DNA from: Plazaster borealis
Lineage: Eukaryota; Echinodermata; Asteroidea; Forcipulatida; Labidiasteridae
DNA: 64,000 nt
Assembly: GCA_021014325.1 (NCBI GenBank)
Contig: CM037472.1
Span: forward strand, 24,165,063-24,229,062
Reading direction: 5' to 3'
Numbering within the stretch: the first letter of the stretch is position 1; each line of letters starts with the position of its first letter. The position numbers were made by a program, and so were the translations under genes. Positions 46,110 through 58,800 of the stretch are shown here, in pieces. The notes below the pieces were generated by a model, which did no database searches, was not told the origin of the DNA, and was given only the letters and a program-made list of their open reading frames with translations.

Positions 46110-46861
46110 CGTATAAACAAATCTTTTCTAAAAGAAGTCGGCAAGTTATTCTGAATTCACAAAAAACAACGATTTTCTTTTGGCAGAGTTGCATAGAGTT
46201 GTGCAGAGTAAACTTGAAAACGCTGGTGCCGAACAACACACTGAAACTCTTTTAAAATCCGTGCCCGTCCTAGCAACATATTAAAAGTAGTTCTTCACAT
46301 AATTCAGTTTTTTGTCAATTAAAAAAACCGCAAGTTCTTTAAATGTTACGTTATCCATACCTTTGATTCTTAAGTTTGAAAAGCATGTAACAAATATATT
46401 TAATAATCATTTAAAACTGTTAAAGAGCAGGATTCCTGCGGAATGATATTAAGATTTCAACACTCGTTCGGTTGCATAGAAACAAGAGACCTCACCTTTG
46501 AACTCTGAACTTTTTGATTTGCATAATCAAGATGTCTGCGCCCAGGAACACGTGAACTGACATGCATCCTGTGTTTTTCAATGTGAACCAATGATCGGCG
46601 TGGTGTAAACAAACGAAAACCGTATAAATATTATTAAATATATTCATTATAATATCACTTTATTAATAAAGTGAATTATTAGAGTTATTGGTGGACAATA
46701 TGTACTCATCGTGAGTCATTGATGATTAAATGACACACTCAACACTTTTTTTAGTGGAGAGCTAGCCAGCTGGAAAGTTCTGAAGAAAGTACACGTAAAG
46801 TAGTAACGTGCTCCAAATTTTGCATTCTCGTTATCTTAGAAAGGTTTTATTTATCATCAGC
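46110..46861. promoter_or_regulatory. shared head-to-head promoter region DRC7 / TTC27
   Basis: Only 752 bp separate the two start codons, and no repeat was recognised here, unlike the surrounding DNA. It must contain both 5' UTRs and transcription starts. Two X-box-like sites, which ciliary RFX factors bind, are candidates: GTTGCATAGAAAC at 46471-46483 and a TAGCAAC half-site at 46271-46277. An AACACGTGAA E-box lies near 46550. Regulation by these sites is inferred. Confidence 0.55.
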
Positions 46862-49800
46862 ATGGCATCGTCCTATTGGAAGGATCTTGAGATCGCCCTC
46901 CTTGAGCCCAGTCATTGTAAACTGCTATCAGAATCCTGTATGAAAGAAATCGGTAAATAAAATAGGCTTTCGAGATAAATTGTTGAGTTTTGATTGGAGC
47001 TTTTCATCTTCTAGTTCTATCTTGTTTATCTTTCTGCTGATGAATAATTTTATGCATTGTTGATATTATTTTTTACCGTAGAACTTATTATTTGTTTGGG
47101 TAAGTCACTCATATTCCTAGAGCTATGAGGTTTGTTCCGCTATCGTCTCCACATGATGGAGAAGATAGCGGAACAAACCTCATATAGCTGTAGGACTCGA
47201 GTAGGTAAGTCATACATAGCTCGACAACCTGATTATGAAGGGGATTTATTTGATCTTGGCTTTAATTTTACTGAGAGTTATGTTTAAACATGACAATAAC
47301 TTTTGGATTTAACAAAAAAACTCACAGCCTCAAATTAAAACATGCTGGAAGCGCATTATTTGGAATCCATGACAGGGTCTGGCAAGGTAACATAGTCACA
47401 ACATTTTAGGTTGTTTATAGTTGACAGATCAAAAGTTGAACAATTGCTAGTTGCGATAATCGTAACCCTCCATCCTCCCTCACTGTCGGGAGGATGGAGG
47501 GTTACAATTATCGCAACTAAACAATTGCCTCCTTTTTGCACACTTTGGTTAGGGCTTAGGATTCGGAAGGAGTTCATTTGTAACATTTCTAACTATTTTA
47601 TTACTGCTCCAGCTTCAAATGATGACAACCTTTTACACTGCGTAAAATCTATCATCGATGGTGACTATGAGCAAGTTCTCTTGGGAGAAGTTGCTATGGC
47701 GATATTGGGCTCAGGGGAGGATGACCTCGGTAATGCCTCTGATGTTATTGACTTCATTCAGAAAAAGGTTGAAGCATACATCCAGAAGACTCAAACGAAG
47801 GGTGACAATTCAAGGTATACAGGAAACCAGTGGCGTAACTAGACCCAGTAACTGGGGGCCTGTACTCCCTTAAACATTTTTTTGACATCTGTTTTCGTAC
47901 CACAGATGTCAATTTTTTTTTAAGGAGTACAGTGCCCCAGTTACTGGGTCTATAGCTCACTAGACATTTTCATTTTGGGAGCAAACACATAATTTGATGG
48001 GGGTAGAGTTATGTATTGAGTAATTCATAGTGCATTTTGTCAATTTCATTTAGGGGGGGTAAGAGTTCTGGGCGATGGGGGGAGGGGGTATTTGTACAAC
48101 TTTTAAGTTTATTTGTTGACATTTGAGTGATAGACAGGGATCTACACATACCCACCGACATTTAAACTGCAGCAAAATTAGCCCTGACTGAGGACTGCAC
48201 CAGTAAACTGATTATGTTTTGTTATTTATGGTTTATTAAAAACATTCAATTTGTTTGCCAAAGGCAAAGTTACATTGAATAAAAAACAACTTTTAAAAAA
48301 CAATACAGCAAAAACTTAGATTAGATTAAGAGAAAGGTGGAGCATTAAACAGTTACGCAAAAATTATACAAGTACACACTAAAATCACTAAAATCTGAGT
48401 GGATATAAAAGATCGATCCAGCATACCACTAATGATAGTCAGAGTCCATCAGTTTGGGTGTTGATTTACCATAAGGTGTTGAATTTTGGTAGAGTGAGGA
48501 AGGATCCTTGTATAGATGGAGGGCCTTGCTCTATGATCCTAGTCAATCACTGGAGTGACACTGGGTTTGTGACAGATAAAATATCTACATGCATGAGAGA
48601 CAGGGAGATCTGGGGACAACTCTGTTGTAACATCATTGACCGAGGACACCACTTGAAGTAAAAGAAGAATGTTCTTTGAGGGCCTGAGTATTGTTTTGAT
48701 TTCTCTAGGTAACTCCAATATTCTTTTTCTGCAGGACTTGGGAAAACACTGAGCACACCGTGAAGGACATACCAAAACAAATTGTTCATTTTTTGGATGC
48801 AATTAGTTCAATGTTTTGATTTGATTTTTTTTCTTCTTCAGGGAACTGTGTGTATTGTGCGTTGGAGTGGCATGCTTGCAGCTGTTCATTCAGAGCAATT
48901 GGACAGGACCACCGTGTAAAGTCAACCCTACAGATATACTGCCAAGGAGCCTAAGTCAAGATGTTGGTATTTCCCCTGATTTGAGGATCATTGATAACAA
49001 TATTTGACCCTCTTTTGTAAAAGAAAAATATTTTTTGCTTTGTGCAATATTCTGACATTTTGTTTGTTATGGTGTATTTTTGAGTGTGTGTGAGTAGGTA
49101 TACACATTCAAACCGGGAACCTGTAACAAAAGAGGACAATACGGTCCCCGGTTGTGTGAAGATTCAAAATTGGAAAGTTTGTACAAAACCATTGGGAGCT
49201 GTTGCTAAAAAGTTGAAGAACAAACATGAGAGGGATAATAGGAGGTCCCCAATTGCTTGTGTGTGTGCGGGGGGGGGGGGGGGGGCGTTCATAGTGCTTT
49301 ATAAAACCGGTATTTAAAAGTTGATTTGCCAAAGCAATTCAGCACAATAGAAAAGAGAATTCCTGGAATGTTCAAAATGCCCTGGTATTGTTGATCTACT
49401 GTCTGGTGAGTTCTAACAGCAAAAAAGGTATTCTGCTTTCACTATTGTAGGCCTGATTCTTCATTCTTTTAAGGGCAAGGCTGTTTTTTCCTTAGTAAAG
49501 GGCACCTCTGCAAGTGAAATTTTAATTTGCTGTGGAACATTTCAAGGGGCGCCAAGGCAATGATCAGGGGCATGGAGGCAATTGCCTCAGTGAAGGTTCA
49601 GGTCTGCCATTGTATTCCCCTTACTCATGTGTTTGTTTATTTCATTGTTTAATTTGAATAAATTTAAAAAAAACTCACTAAAGATTTGTTCTTCTTCTTG
49701 CTAGTTCAAGACATTTCATGACTCCACAATGTCAACTCTGAGTTCGGATGACTCGTCAGTCTACTCGTTGGTTACTCATCCTGAGTTTCTGTTGATATCA

Positions 49801-52800
49801 ACTGGTATATTGAACCGCTGTAAGGCTTCTCTTGCCACTTGTATGGTGAGTATTATTATATAAACCTAGGAACCCTCAAAAAGTGCCTTGCACTGTAACC
49901 TGTAGGCCTGAAGCTACCTGTGGAGAGAAGATTTTGTAGAAATCTTAGTTTTAGATGTGGGAGGAAAACCCTAAACTTGGGGAAAACCCATGCCATCAGG
50001 TAGAGACTGAAAACCCAATCCAAATGCAAGGCTGTGGTCCGAAGCGGGATTCGAAGCGGGTCCACAGAGGTGAAAGCTAAGGTAGAATCCACACTTAAAT
50101 ATTACCAAATACTGTGTCGTATCGAATTGGAGGATTTCTTAAAAGTAAACCTTTTTTTGTCTTTTAAATGACTCCGAAAAGGAAAAAAAGGTGTAATTTT
50201 AATCCGAAAGCTTACTTGTTATAAAGATGATAATGGTAGTAAGCATCCTGTGAACTTATTTTGTCGAAAGTGCCCCCATTGATTATAAATCAATAAAAGT
50301 ATGTCAACAAATTTCAAACTCCTCAGATCATCTAATTACGACTTTTGGAGATTCAAATCTCTGTAGTGTCCGCTTTTGAATGCTGCAGCCAGAGATGTGG
50401 TTGGTACCTGCTTGTCACCTCACTAAAAGTGGATGGATTTAATGTTTTTGATGGAAATACCGGGACAGTTTTTTTCCTGTTTTCTCAACAAGTAGGCACT
50501 GTAAACAACTGAAATTATTTGTGATAATTTTGCCTATAATAAGTTGGCAATATTTCCATTTATAATAATAATAAAAATAATTAGTTTTTATTTAGCGCTT
50601 TAATCTACGGGCGTCTCAGAGTTCTTATCATTATTTATTTCCAGACAGGTTTATGAAGTTTTTGACCAAAAACAAATGTGACGACCCTACTAGCCTAGAC
50701 CCTTCCTTTAAAATAAATATTCCTGTTCCGCTACAAATTGTACTGTTTTTATAAAACACTTGTCCCTATGTTTAATGACAGACTTCAGATTGGTGGAATT
50801 TGAGATGTCTGTGGATTCACCAGCAAGTTCTAGATGAGAAGTCACCAGTGCTCCATAAGGAAATACATGAATTAATGGATTCAAGTAAGTACATAAAGGG
50901 GCCATTCAGAATAATCAATGTTTAAAAGATTTACTTTTTTTTTGCTTAGCAACAAATGAATGGGGGCACCAGTCGCAACTATGTAAACTTTATGGAATGT
51001 TAGCTGGTAACCTGTTTTTCTAGTTAGCAAGATTTTTCTGTTCTTAGCAAGTTTTTGTGCTTCCAGGCTTTTATGAAATTGGGCCCAGTAGGGCAAGAAC
51101 TTTCCAATCAAATCCAACACCTTTTGGTGTGGATGTCAATCAAATGTGCTGAATAATTTCACGTTGTTTTAATGAGATCATATTTACTCATAACATTCTC
51201 CGGTTGGACTCCTATATTATGAGAGCAGGACATGCATGTACAATGTTAGATCGTCAGGTTTAAGTTTTGATTCATTTCTTGATTTTACAGTTAGCAGTAA
51301 TGAAATTCTGATGAACAGCAAACAGTGTGTTGACCTGTGCGTCATACACCATTTGGAATGCAGCCATATATGTCAATACTATTACGAGTACAGTAGAACA
51401 AAGGAGCACCTCAACACAGCAAAGAAGATCGCAGGGTTAGAGGTCAATCTTACAGGTAATAGAATGAGTATTAAGCTTCCAAGACAATATTTCCATTTAT
51501 AGTGATAATAACTGATTTGGTTGAACAAAGAAAAAATTGACTACAGTGGGATTTGAACCAACGAACTCCGGTTTAACGTGCCAGCGCTCTATCATCATTT
51601 GTTTCCAGACAGGTTTTTGAAGTTTTTGAATTATGAGACCCATTTATGTAACACCTTGTAAGGGTTTACAAGGTGCTGCAGAGCATTCAGCAGCCACTGC
51701 CAGAAACACCAGAGCAAAACCCTTCTCTTGGCGATAAGTGTAACTGGGTTCTTTTTACGTGCACTACACAACACATGGGACCTACGGCTTTACGTCCCAT
51801 CCGAAGGACGAAGCAAATATGGTTAAGTGTCTTGCTTAAGAACACAAGTGTCAACAAGGGACTCAAACCAACACTCTGCTGATCAGAAACACCAGAGCTG
51901 AGTCCAGTGTGGTTGAGCGCTCGGCCACGACACACCTAACCACACTGTATAATCTACCCCATGGTTTTGCCTGAGATTAGCACTGCACAGCTGAGCCAAT
52001 TATGTCTTGCAATATGCCTAGAAAATATACCATGCTCGATATGTGGCAGAGGGAGTGCCCCCAAATGTTCCTGTACTCGAAAAGACTCTTCTCTTCTTGT
52101 ACACAAAAAACCCTCCTGAAAAACCTCTAAAGAATTTCTGAGATTCCCAGAACACAATGAAGACACAATAGACCTTATGCATTGACGTCATCCAGCCGCC
52201 ATCTTAGAAGTAAAACGGTGATGAAACAATAGAAGCGCACATCTTTGTGCACACAGGATGGATGGGAAAATGACCAACCTTCTTTTGACCTCCAGCCGAG
52301 GGCGCCCTACTCAAATGGCATCATGTTCCTAAGGTCTACTGTAGGGATGGGGGGGGGTACACCATGCCACATATTAAGCACCAAATGCCAGATCAAACAG
52401 ACTAAAATCAGCTGCTTAAAAGTTTAACAATATTGCACACAGAGTTCGTTCAAAAAACATGACCTTATTCTTGACCCTTCTAGCTGCACTTGGCAAAAGG
52501 ACAAGGTTCCAGCAGGACGACAAGGCCCAACTCTTCCTGAGAATCCGTCATCAGGATTCTGGTGAGCTGCCAGCAGCCCAAGCAAAACATCGGCATGTGA
52601 ATGGCCTCCCAAAGGTAAGGAGAAACGCACAGTTGTATGAACATTCATTTGCTTTACCCTGGAGTTGGCTTAAATTTCGGGGGGGGGGGGGCTGTATTTT
52701 GTTTTACTTTTTTACAAAATTTATACCCCCTTGCACTTGGGGTAAATCTAAGGGAAATTCAAAATTTCCGAACAAAAAATGTCCTAATGTCTTTAACAAT

Positions 52801-55800
52801 TTTCTGTGATTAGTCTTTAAGGTTTGATATGTTTAATATAAATGCAAATACTATTTTTGCAAATGTTTCATAGGAAACAAGATTATATTTTAGTCCCATT
52901 TGTTGTCGTCTCAGGTTTAAATCCTCTGAAGTTGTTGTGTTGATAAAAGAATCTTATAAAATGTGTTCTTTGCAGGATCTGAACTTGAATGATGACACAG
53001 TTCTTAACTCCATCAACTTCAAAGACGCTGATGTCAATCAACTTCCTGAGTTGTCCAGCACTGAACAGGCACTGGTTTTGGCTCTTTGGTAGGTTATTTC
53101 ATTCTCTTTTTCATTTTGGACAAGTTGCTTTATCGAAAACCAACAGTTTTTACGACAGAGAGAGTTGAGACTGATGTAAAAACTGTTGAGAAAACCATCG
53201 TCGATATTGGTGTTTCCAATTTACAAGTTTTTTTAATTATGAAAGCTACCATGAACAGTTCATCTCAACTGGTTCTCTTCTCTTTGAGAAACCGGAGAAT
53301 AGTGTTTCTATACTTTGTTCTAGTGTTTATGCAATATAGTTTTGTAATTTGGGGAATTGAATGGTTCTTCTGTGAAACATTAAGGGCACCATCCAGGGAA
53401 AAAAATGTCTTGGGCTGTTAGGTTGGTGTAGTGGTATCTTTCCTCGCCTTCCACCACTGGGACCCCGGTGCAAATCCCACCAGGGCACTATGTGGATTGG
53501 GTTCTCAGTCCCTACCTGACTGCTTGGGTTTTCCCTGGAATAACTTTCTGGGGTTTTCCTCCCACATCTAAAACTGAATCTTCCTTCTTTGTCTTCTCTC
53601 AATGGGGTTCTTGGCTAGTACAGTGATTAAGTTCGCTTTTCTGAGAGTCCTTGGCTTCACAAACAGACTTAATAAATGAAATAAATCAAATGAAATGAAA
53701 GTGTAATTCATGTGTGCAAATTTACACCTAATAGCACTCCACACTAATGACGTCACATTTGCTCAAAGTACCCGTACATGTATGTCAGACAAACATTCCA
53801 CCACTAGCTCTCACGCGGTAACCGCATCGGTGCGCCAGACCGCAGGAGACAGTCAGTACATGTGAGTAAACATAAAGCTTGCAAATGTACGCACGCATAC
53901 ATTAGTGAACTTTGAGTGTGTTTGAAATCCGGGTACTGAGTTTTCTATTTTTAGCATTAGTGCGGAGTGCTCTTCACATGTGATAATTATAAAACTTAAT
54001 TTTTGCACCCCTGAACAAAGATATTGAAAAAATAGTGAGACCTCCAACATAGGGCTAGATAGCTCAGTTGGTAGAGCGCCAGCACGGCAATCCGGAGGTC
54101 GTTGGTTCAAATCCTGCTCTAGTCAATTTTTCTTTGTTTAACCAACGCTGTATAATCCGTCAAAGAGAAATGGTAAGAAAAGATAAACTGAACTAATGGA
54201 ATATTTTCATTTCTCATGGCAGTTTACGAGAGAAAAGAAGTAGGCCAAGGGAAGTGCTGATACTAGAGGAACTGAAGGCGTATATTGTGGTGAGTTTTTT
54301 TACTACTTTTTAAAAATTTCTTACCAATAGCCTAGACCCGGTTATATTCCCCTCTGCTCATTTTTGGGCCTAAACTCGCTGCTTTCATTGTTGCTGTTGG
54401 GCATCCCTCTAACACTGCTGTGCTATTCCGAGGGTCAAAGTTCACGTAAACATCCAATATAGTCTTATCTGATTTCATCGGACATGTTTGCGCCACTAGA
54501 TGGCAGCTGTATCTTACACGACTCAAACTGCCCTCTTGTCACTGGGCTAGCTCGGCGGTCTAGCAGTTAAGACATCTGCTCTAGAATGCAGGGGTCGTGG
54601 GTTCGAATCCCACCCAATTAGCCTGTGGATTTGTTTTCCGCAAGACTCTGAAAAGAACTTTGTTTACAGTGTTTATCACTGTTGATGTCAGGGTAAAAAA
54701 AACCTTGAAATAATATTCTTTATCCCCGATGCAATAATTACATCAATTAAAAGTTGTGGGTAGCCGTGTTAGTCAGGTGATCGCAAAAATGGAAAAGAAA
54801 TGCAGCACTTTTATGACTGACTAGTAAGAAATATCTGCATCAATATTAATATCAATTAAAAGGTATTTTTCATTTTATTCTCAGACTCTAAAAACAACAA
54901 CAAATACACAGATGTTGTGAATTAATGCCACAGTCAAAATCAACTGTTTTTATTTTGTGCCGGATACCGAATGTTTGTGCAAACTGGACACTGAAAACAA
55001 AACAGTGGGTACACCAGACCTATCAAGGGGGTTCACCAGACCCTAACGAGGGGTACGCCAGACCCAAAAAGCGGGTTCACCAGACTGTAACAAGGGGGTA
55101 CCCCAGACCCAAAAAGCGGGTTCACCAGACCCTAACGAGGGGGTACACCAGACTCCCAAAAGCGGGTAAACCAGACCCTGAAAACGGGTACACCAGACCC
55201 CAAAACCACTGGATGTATGCCAGCTATAATAAACCAAAGATATTGTGTAGGCCTACACCATGTTAACTTTACCTCCTTGTTTGTATAATAAATACCTTGA
55301 GGTGATAAAAGGATTTGTTTGACACTAAAACAGATGGAGGTTTAGCTGATTGGTACCTACCCAAGGTTCTGTTAAGTGTAGTATGTGATTTATAAAAACA
55401 AATTTTTGCATTGAAACTTAACCTTTCAATTAGCGTTTGAAGAAATGACACCAGTAGGCTGACAAAAATTGTTATTCCCCATAATTGACATGTAGGCAGT
55501 ACTGAACCAACCTCAAGTATGGGGAATTCACACCTTGGCCTTGATGACAAGATGTCAACTTGAGAAAGATGCCGGCAGGACTGTAGAGAGAGCAATGATG
55601 CAAATGCAGGTAGGTATTACCATGGAGGAAGGAAGAGAAGTAGTTCGAACGAGCTTCAAGTAGTTCGAACGAGCTTCATATCAAAGACACAGACTTTCTT
55701 GCCGCGGTCTTAAAACAGCTGTGGGTAAACAAAGCGCGAATTCCGCGAAGGGCCCAAGCCAGACACAAGCCGCGTTGCATTGTGGGAAGATGGGGGGAAC

Positions 55801-58800
55801 AACGGCATGTGCGCTATGAAGCATTTCTGACATAGTTTTGTCTTAATGTCAATTTCAAATTGCCTTATAATCAAAATGCTCCACATCGCTCCACCAAACT
55901 GATATACGAACGGACAAAGGAAACCATCACGTACACGATCCCCTAAAATTGAGCTTTCGGAACAGGTTGGAAAGCCCATAAAATCACACAAATGTAAACC
56001 CATATTTCTCATAATATTTCCTTCATCAATAGAGACAAATATCCCCGTTTTTTACCACAGAAAAATCTGATTCCGACGATCAAACCATCAAAAGATTCAG
56101 CTCGTTTTGTAGAATTACATGGAAAACATGGCGCACGTAAACACCCTGTAAACAGCTATTTCGCATGCATACTCATGTCCGTTAGTGTGTTCGAATTTGG
56201 TAACTCCAGTGTAATATCATAGCTCGATTCTGGCTGTGAAGTAGCGCGGCAAGAAACCCTGTGATCAAAGACGGCTTCGTAACAATTGGTTTGTGAATAC
56301 CTTGGCGGGTGGTTCGAACTCCTTCTCTTCCTTCCTCCATGGTATTACCATGAGACACATGGCATACAGGAAATAGCAAGGCTTGCTGATTAGGCCGAAC
56401 ACAGTCAAAGATAGAAATAATTTGAAGCTTTGCATTGTGTAGGTAGAATGATATATATAAAATACGTCACAACAAGGACTGGATGAAGGTTTTTTATCTT
56501 TGTTGCTATGCATTTTCCATTGTCTTGTTTGGATCGAGTCCATAGTGTGATGTCACAGTGCTGTTTTTTTTTATTCCTAGGCCCTTAGGGGCTTTTTGTG
56601 AAACTGAGCATTTTTGCCTAGCGTGACACTGATCAAAATTTTGGGTTTTTTTAACATTAATATGAAACCATTTTTATTGAGTTTTACTCAATTATATGCA
56701 CGGGTAATCATTACACACTCGTTTACCTTTCTATAACAAAATAACATCGTGTTAATTTTGTTCAAGTTGATCTTGTAGCTGATGTGTAGGACTAATGTTC
56801 TTTTCATTTTCTTGAATACTTGTTTTGCTTTCTGAGATCAAGTTCCATCACGGCAGTCAAAAATGATATAAATTTTGTTTTCGGTTTCAGTCTCTTGTTG
56901 ATCAGTTCAATGCCTTGGAATGTCCTGTGACTGACAGAATGGAGCTATTACATGCAGTAGGCCTGCCACCAAAGTGGACCATGGAGGTTTGTACATCATA
57001 TTGCTGGTTTGTACATCATATTGCTGGTGCACAGTTATAATAAAATCACATTTGTAAAGCACTGTAGCTATTTCAAGCATATTGATCTCAAATACATACA
57101 ACGTGGAGAACTGAAAATTGACACAGTGAGTGAAATTAGTGTTGCTTACGTCCCAACCAAAGCAATTGTGCTCAAGGACACAAATGCCAGGTTGCTGGGA
57201 AATTCCTTTGCATTTTTGTTGTTAAGTGACTCAGTTTCAGCTCTGTAAGCCAGGCATTGGATTGCTCAGGATTTGTCCTGATGTGCAGAGTCTAGTGTAA
57301 CCCTCCTGAATTGTAACATCTGGGAAGTTCAGGCTCTAGAAAGCAATTTTTCAGGAATTTCCATCTTCAAATCTCATCCTTGGTATGCATTTAATCAGTG
57401 TATTGTATTACTTAGTTATAAAACAACAACATTGTAATGTATAATTTCACCATCAGAGTGAGTTGGCTAGCCTGTTAATGAGTCTTGGTGTAGTGACTGC
57501 AGCCTTGGAGGTCTATGTCAGGCTAGAATTGTGGGAAGAGGTCATTAAATGCTACAGGTCACTTGAGAAACCCGACAAGGTGAGTGACATTTGCATTATG
57601 TTCAATGGTGGTTTTTTTCTCCTATTTCGAAGAATCCATTGATGCTGCAACCCTTTGACTTGGGCTTCGGTCAGCTTTGGAGGCTGATTGGGGATTAGTT
57701 TGCCTGACCAATGCTAAGCACAATTAGTCTGATGATGTCATTCACACTCGAAAAACAGGCAATTTAAAGGGATGGATTTAAAGTTGTTTGAAAAAAACAT
57801 TTCAGTGGAACTTGTTTTTCAGTTCCTCATTTTAAAAACAGCTTTTTTTGTTTTAACGCTACATACAAAGTGTGGACCTGAGCACAAAAGAGGTCCACAT
57901 AATGTAGGGACTTGAATCACTATGTGGAGATACACACAGTGTTCTATACAGTGTTGAAGAATAGGATTTTCCTTAAGTGTACAGAACAAAGGAATGTCCA
58001 CAGAGTGACTGCAACACAGAGCTGCGTGAGTACACAGTGCTTATCACACTTCGGTGTATGGTAAAACCAAAATATTATTATTTATACCTGATGCAAGTTA
58101 TTACATCTGTAAAACTGTTTGCGATAACTGCTGCTAATCACAGAATTCGAACTGGCCTCTCGTCTCTGGGCATGCTCAGTGGTCTAGTGGTTAAGACATC
58201 TGCTCTAGAATGCTGGGGTCCTGGGTTCGAATCCCACCCGAGTAGTACATGTGTATGCCTGTGGATTTTTTTCCCTCGGTACTTGAGTATACAGTGCTTT
58301 TCACACACCGTTGTTTGGTAAAACCAAAATATTGTTCTTTATCCCCGATGCAAATTATTACATCTATTAAATTGTTATATTTCCAAAGGCCATGAAGATA
58401 ATCCGCGACCAGCTGGCCATCAAGGAAACGCCCACTCTCTGGTGCATGATGGGAGACTTCAAGAAAGAGAAGCAGTACTACGAGAAGGCGTGGGAGTTAT
58501 CCGGACACCGTAATGCTAGGGCCATGAGATCACTCGGACTGTATTACCTTGAAGAGGAGAACTGGGAGAAGAGTATAGAATGCTTGGAGTTGTCACTCAA
58601 GAAGAACTCTATTCAGGTTTGCCATTCCACTATTTCTTGTACCATGCCTGATTTGGGGCAGAGGGTATCCCACCCCCCCCCCAATGTTCCCATACTTTAA
58701 CACACTCTTTCCCTCTTCTACCGAAGTACCCCCCCTAAAATCCTCTAAAGAATTCCTGGGATTCCAAGCACACAATGAAGACACAAAGGGGGGTGGGGTA

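Noticed and set aside
48963..48966. Using the GTATTT donor at 48967 for TTC27 exon 3
   Set aside because: It gives phase 1, and joining to exon 4 then reads a stop (ATT TCA TGA). The GTTGGT donor at 48963 keeps phase 0 and gives SLSQD-FKTFHD, which fits the family alignment.
52459..52809. 116-codon open frame starting in intron 6 of TTC27
   Set aside because: Only 52484-52614 is exon 7; the rest is intron read-through past a GTAAGG donor.
54053..54125. Functional tRNA gene
   Set aside because: The anticodon stem has mismatches and the same sequence recurs with the same flanks five times in the window, so it is a SINE head. The same applies to all other tRNA-like heads here.
55006..55206. 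CRISPR array
   Set aside because: Units are head-to-tail and imperfect, with no unique spacers, and the genome is eukaryotic.
54925..55266. 113-codon open frame as a gene
   Set aside because: It consists of minisatellite units translated in frame and lies in a TTC27 intron; no homology recognised.
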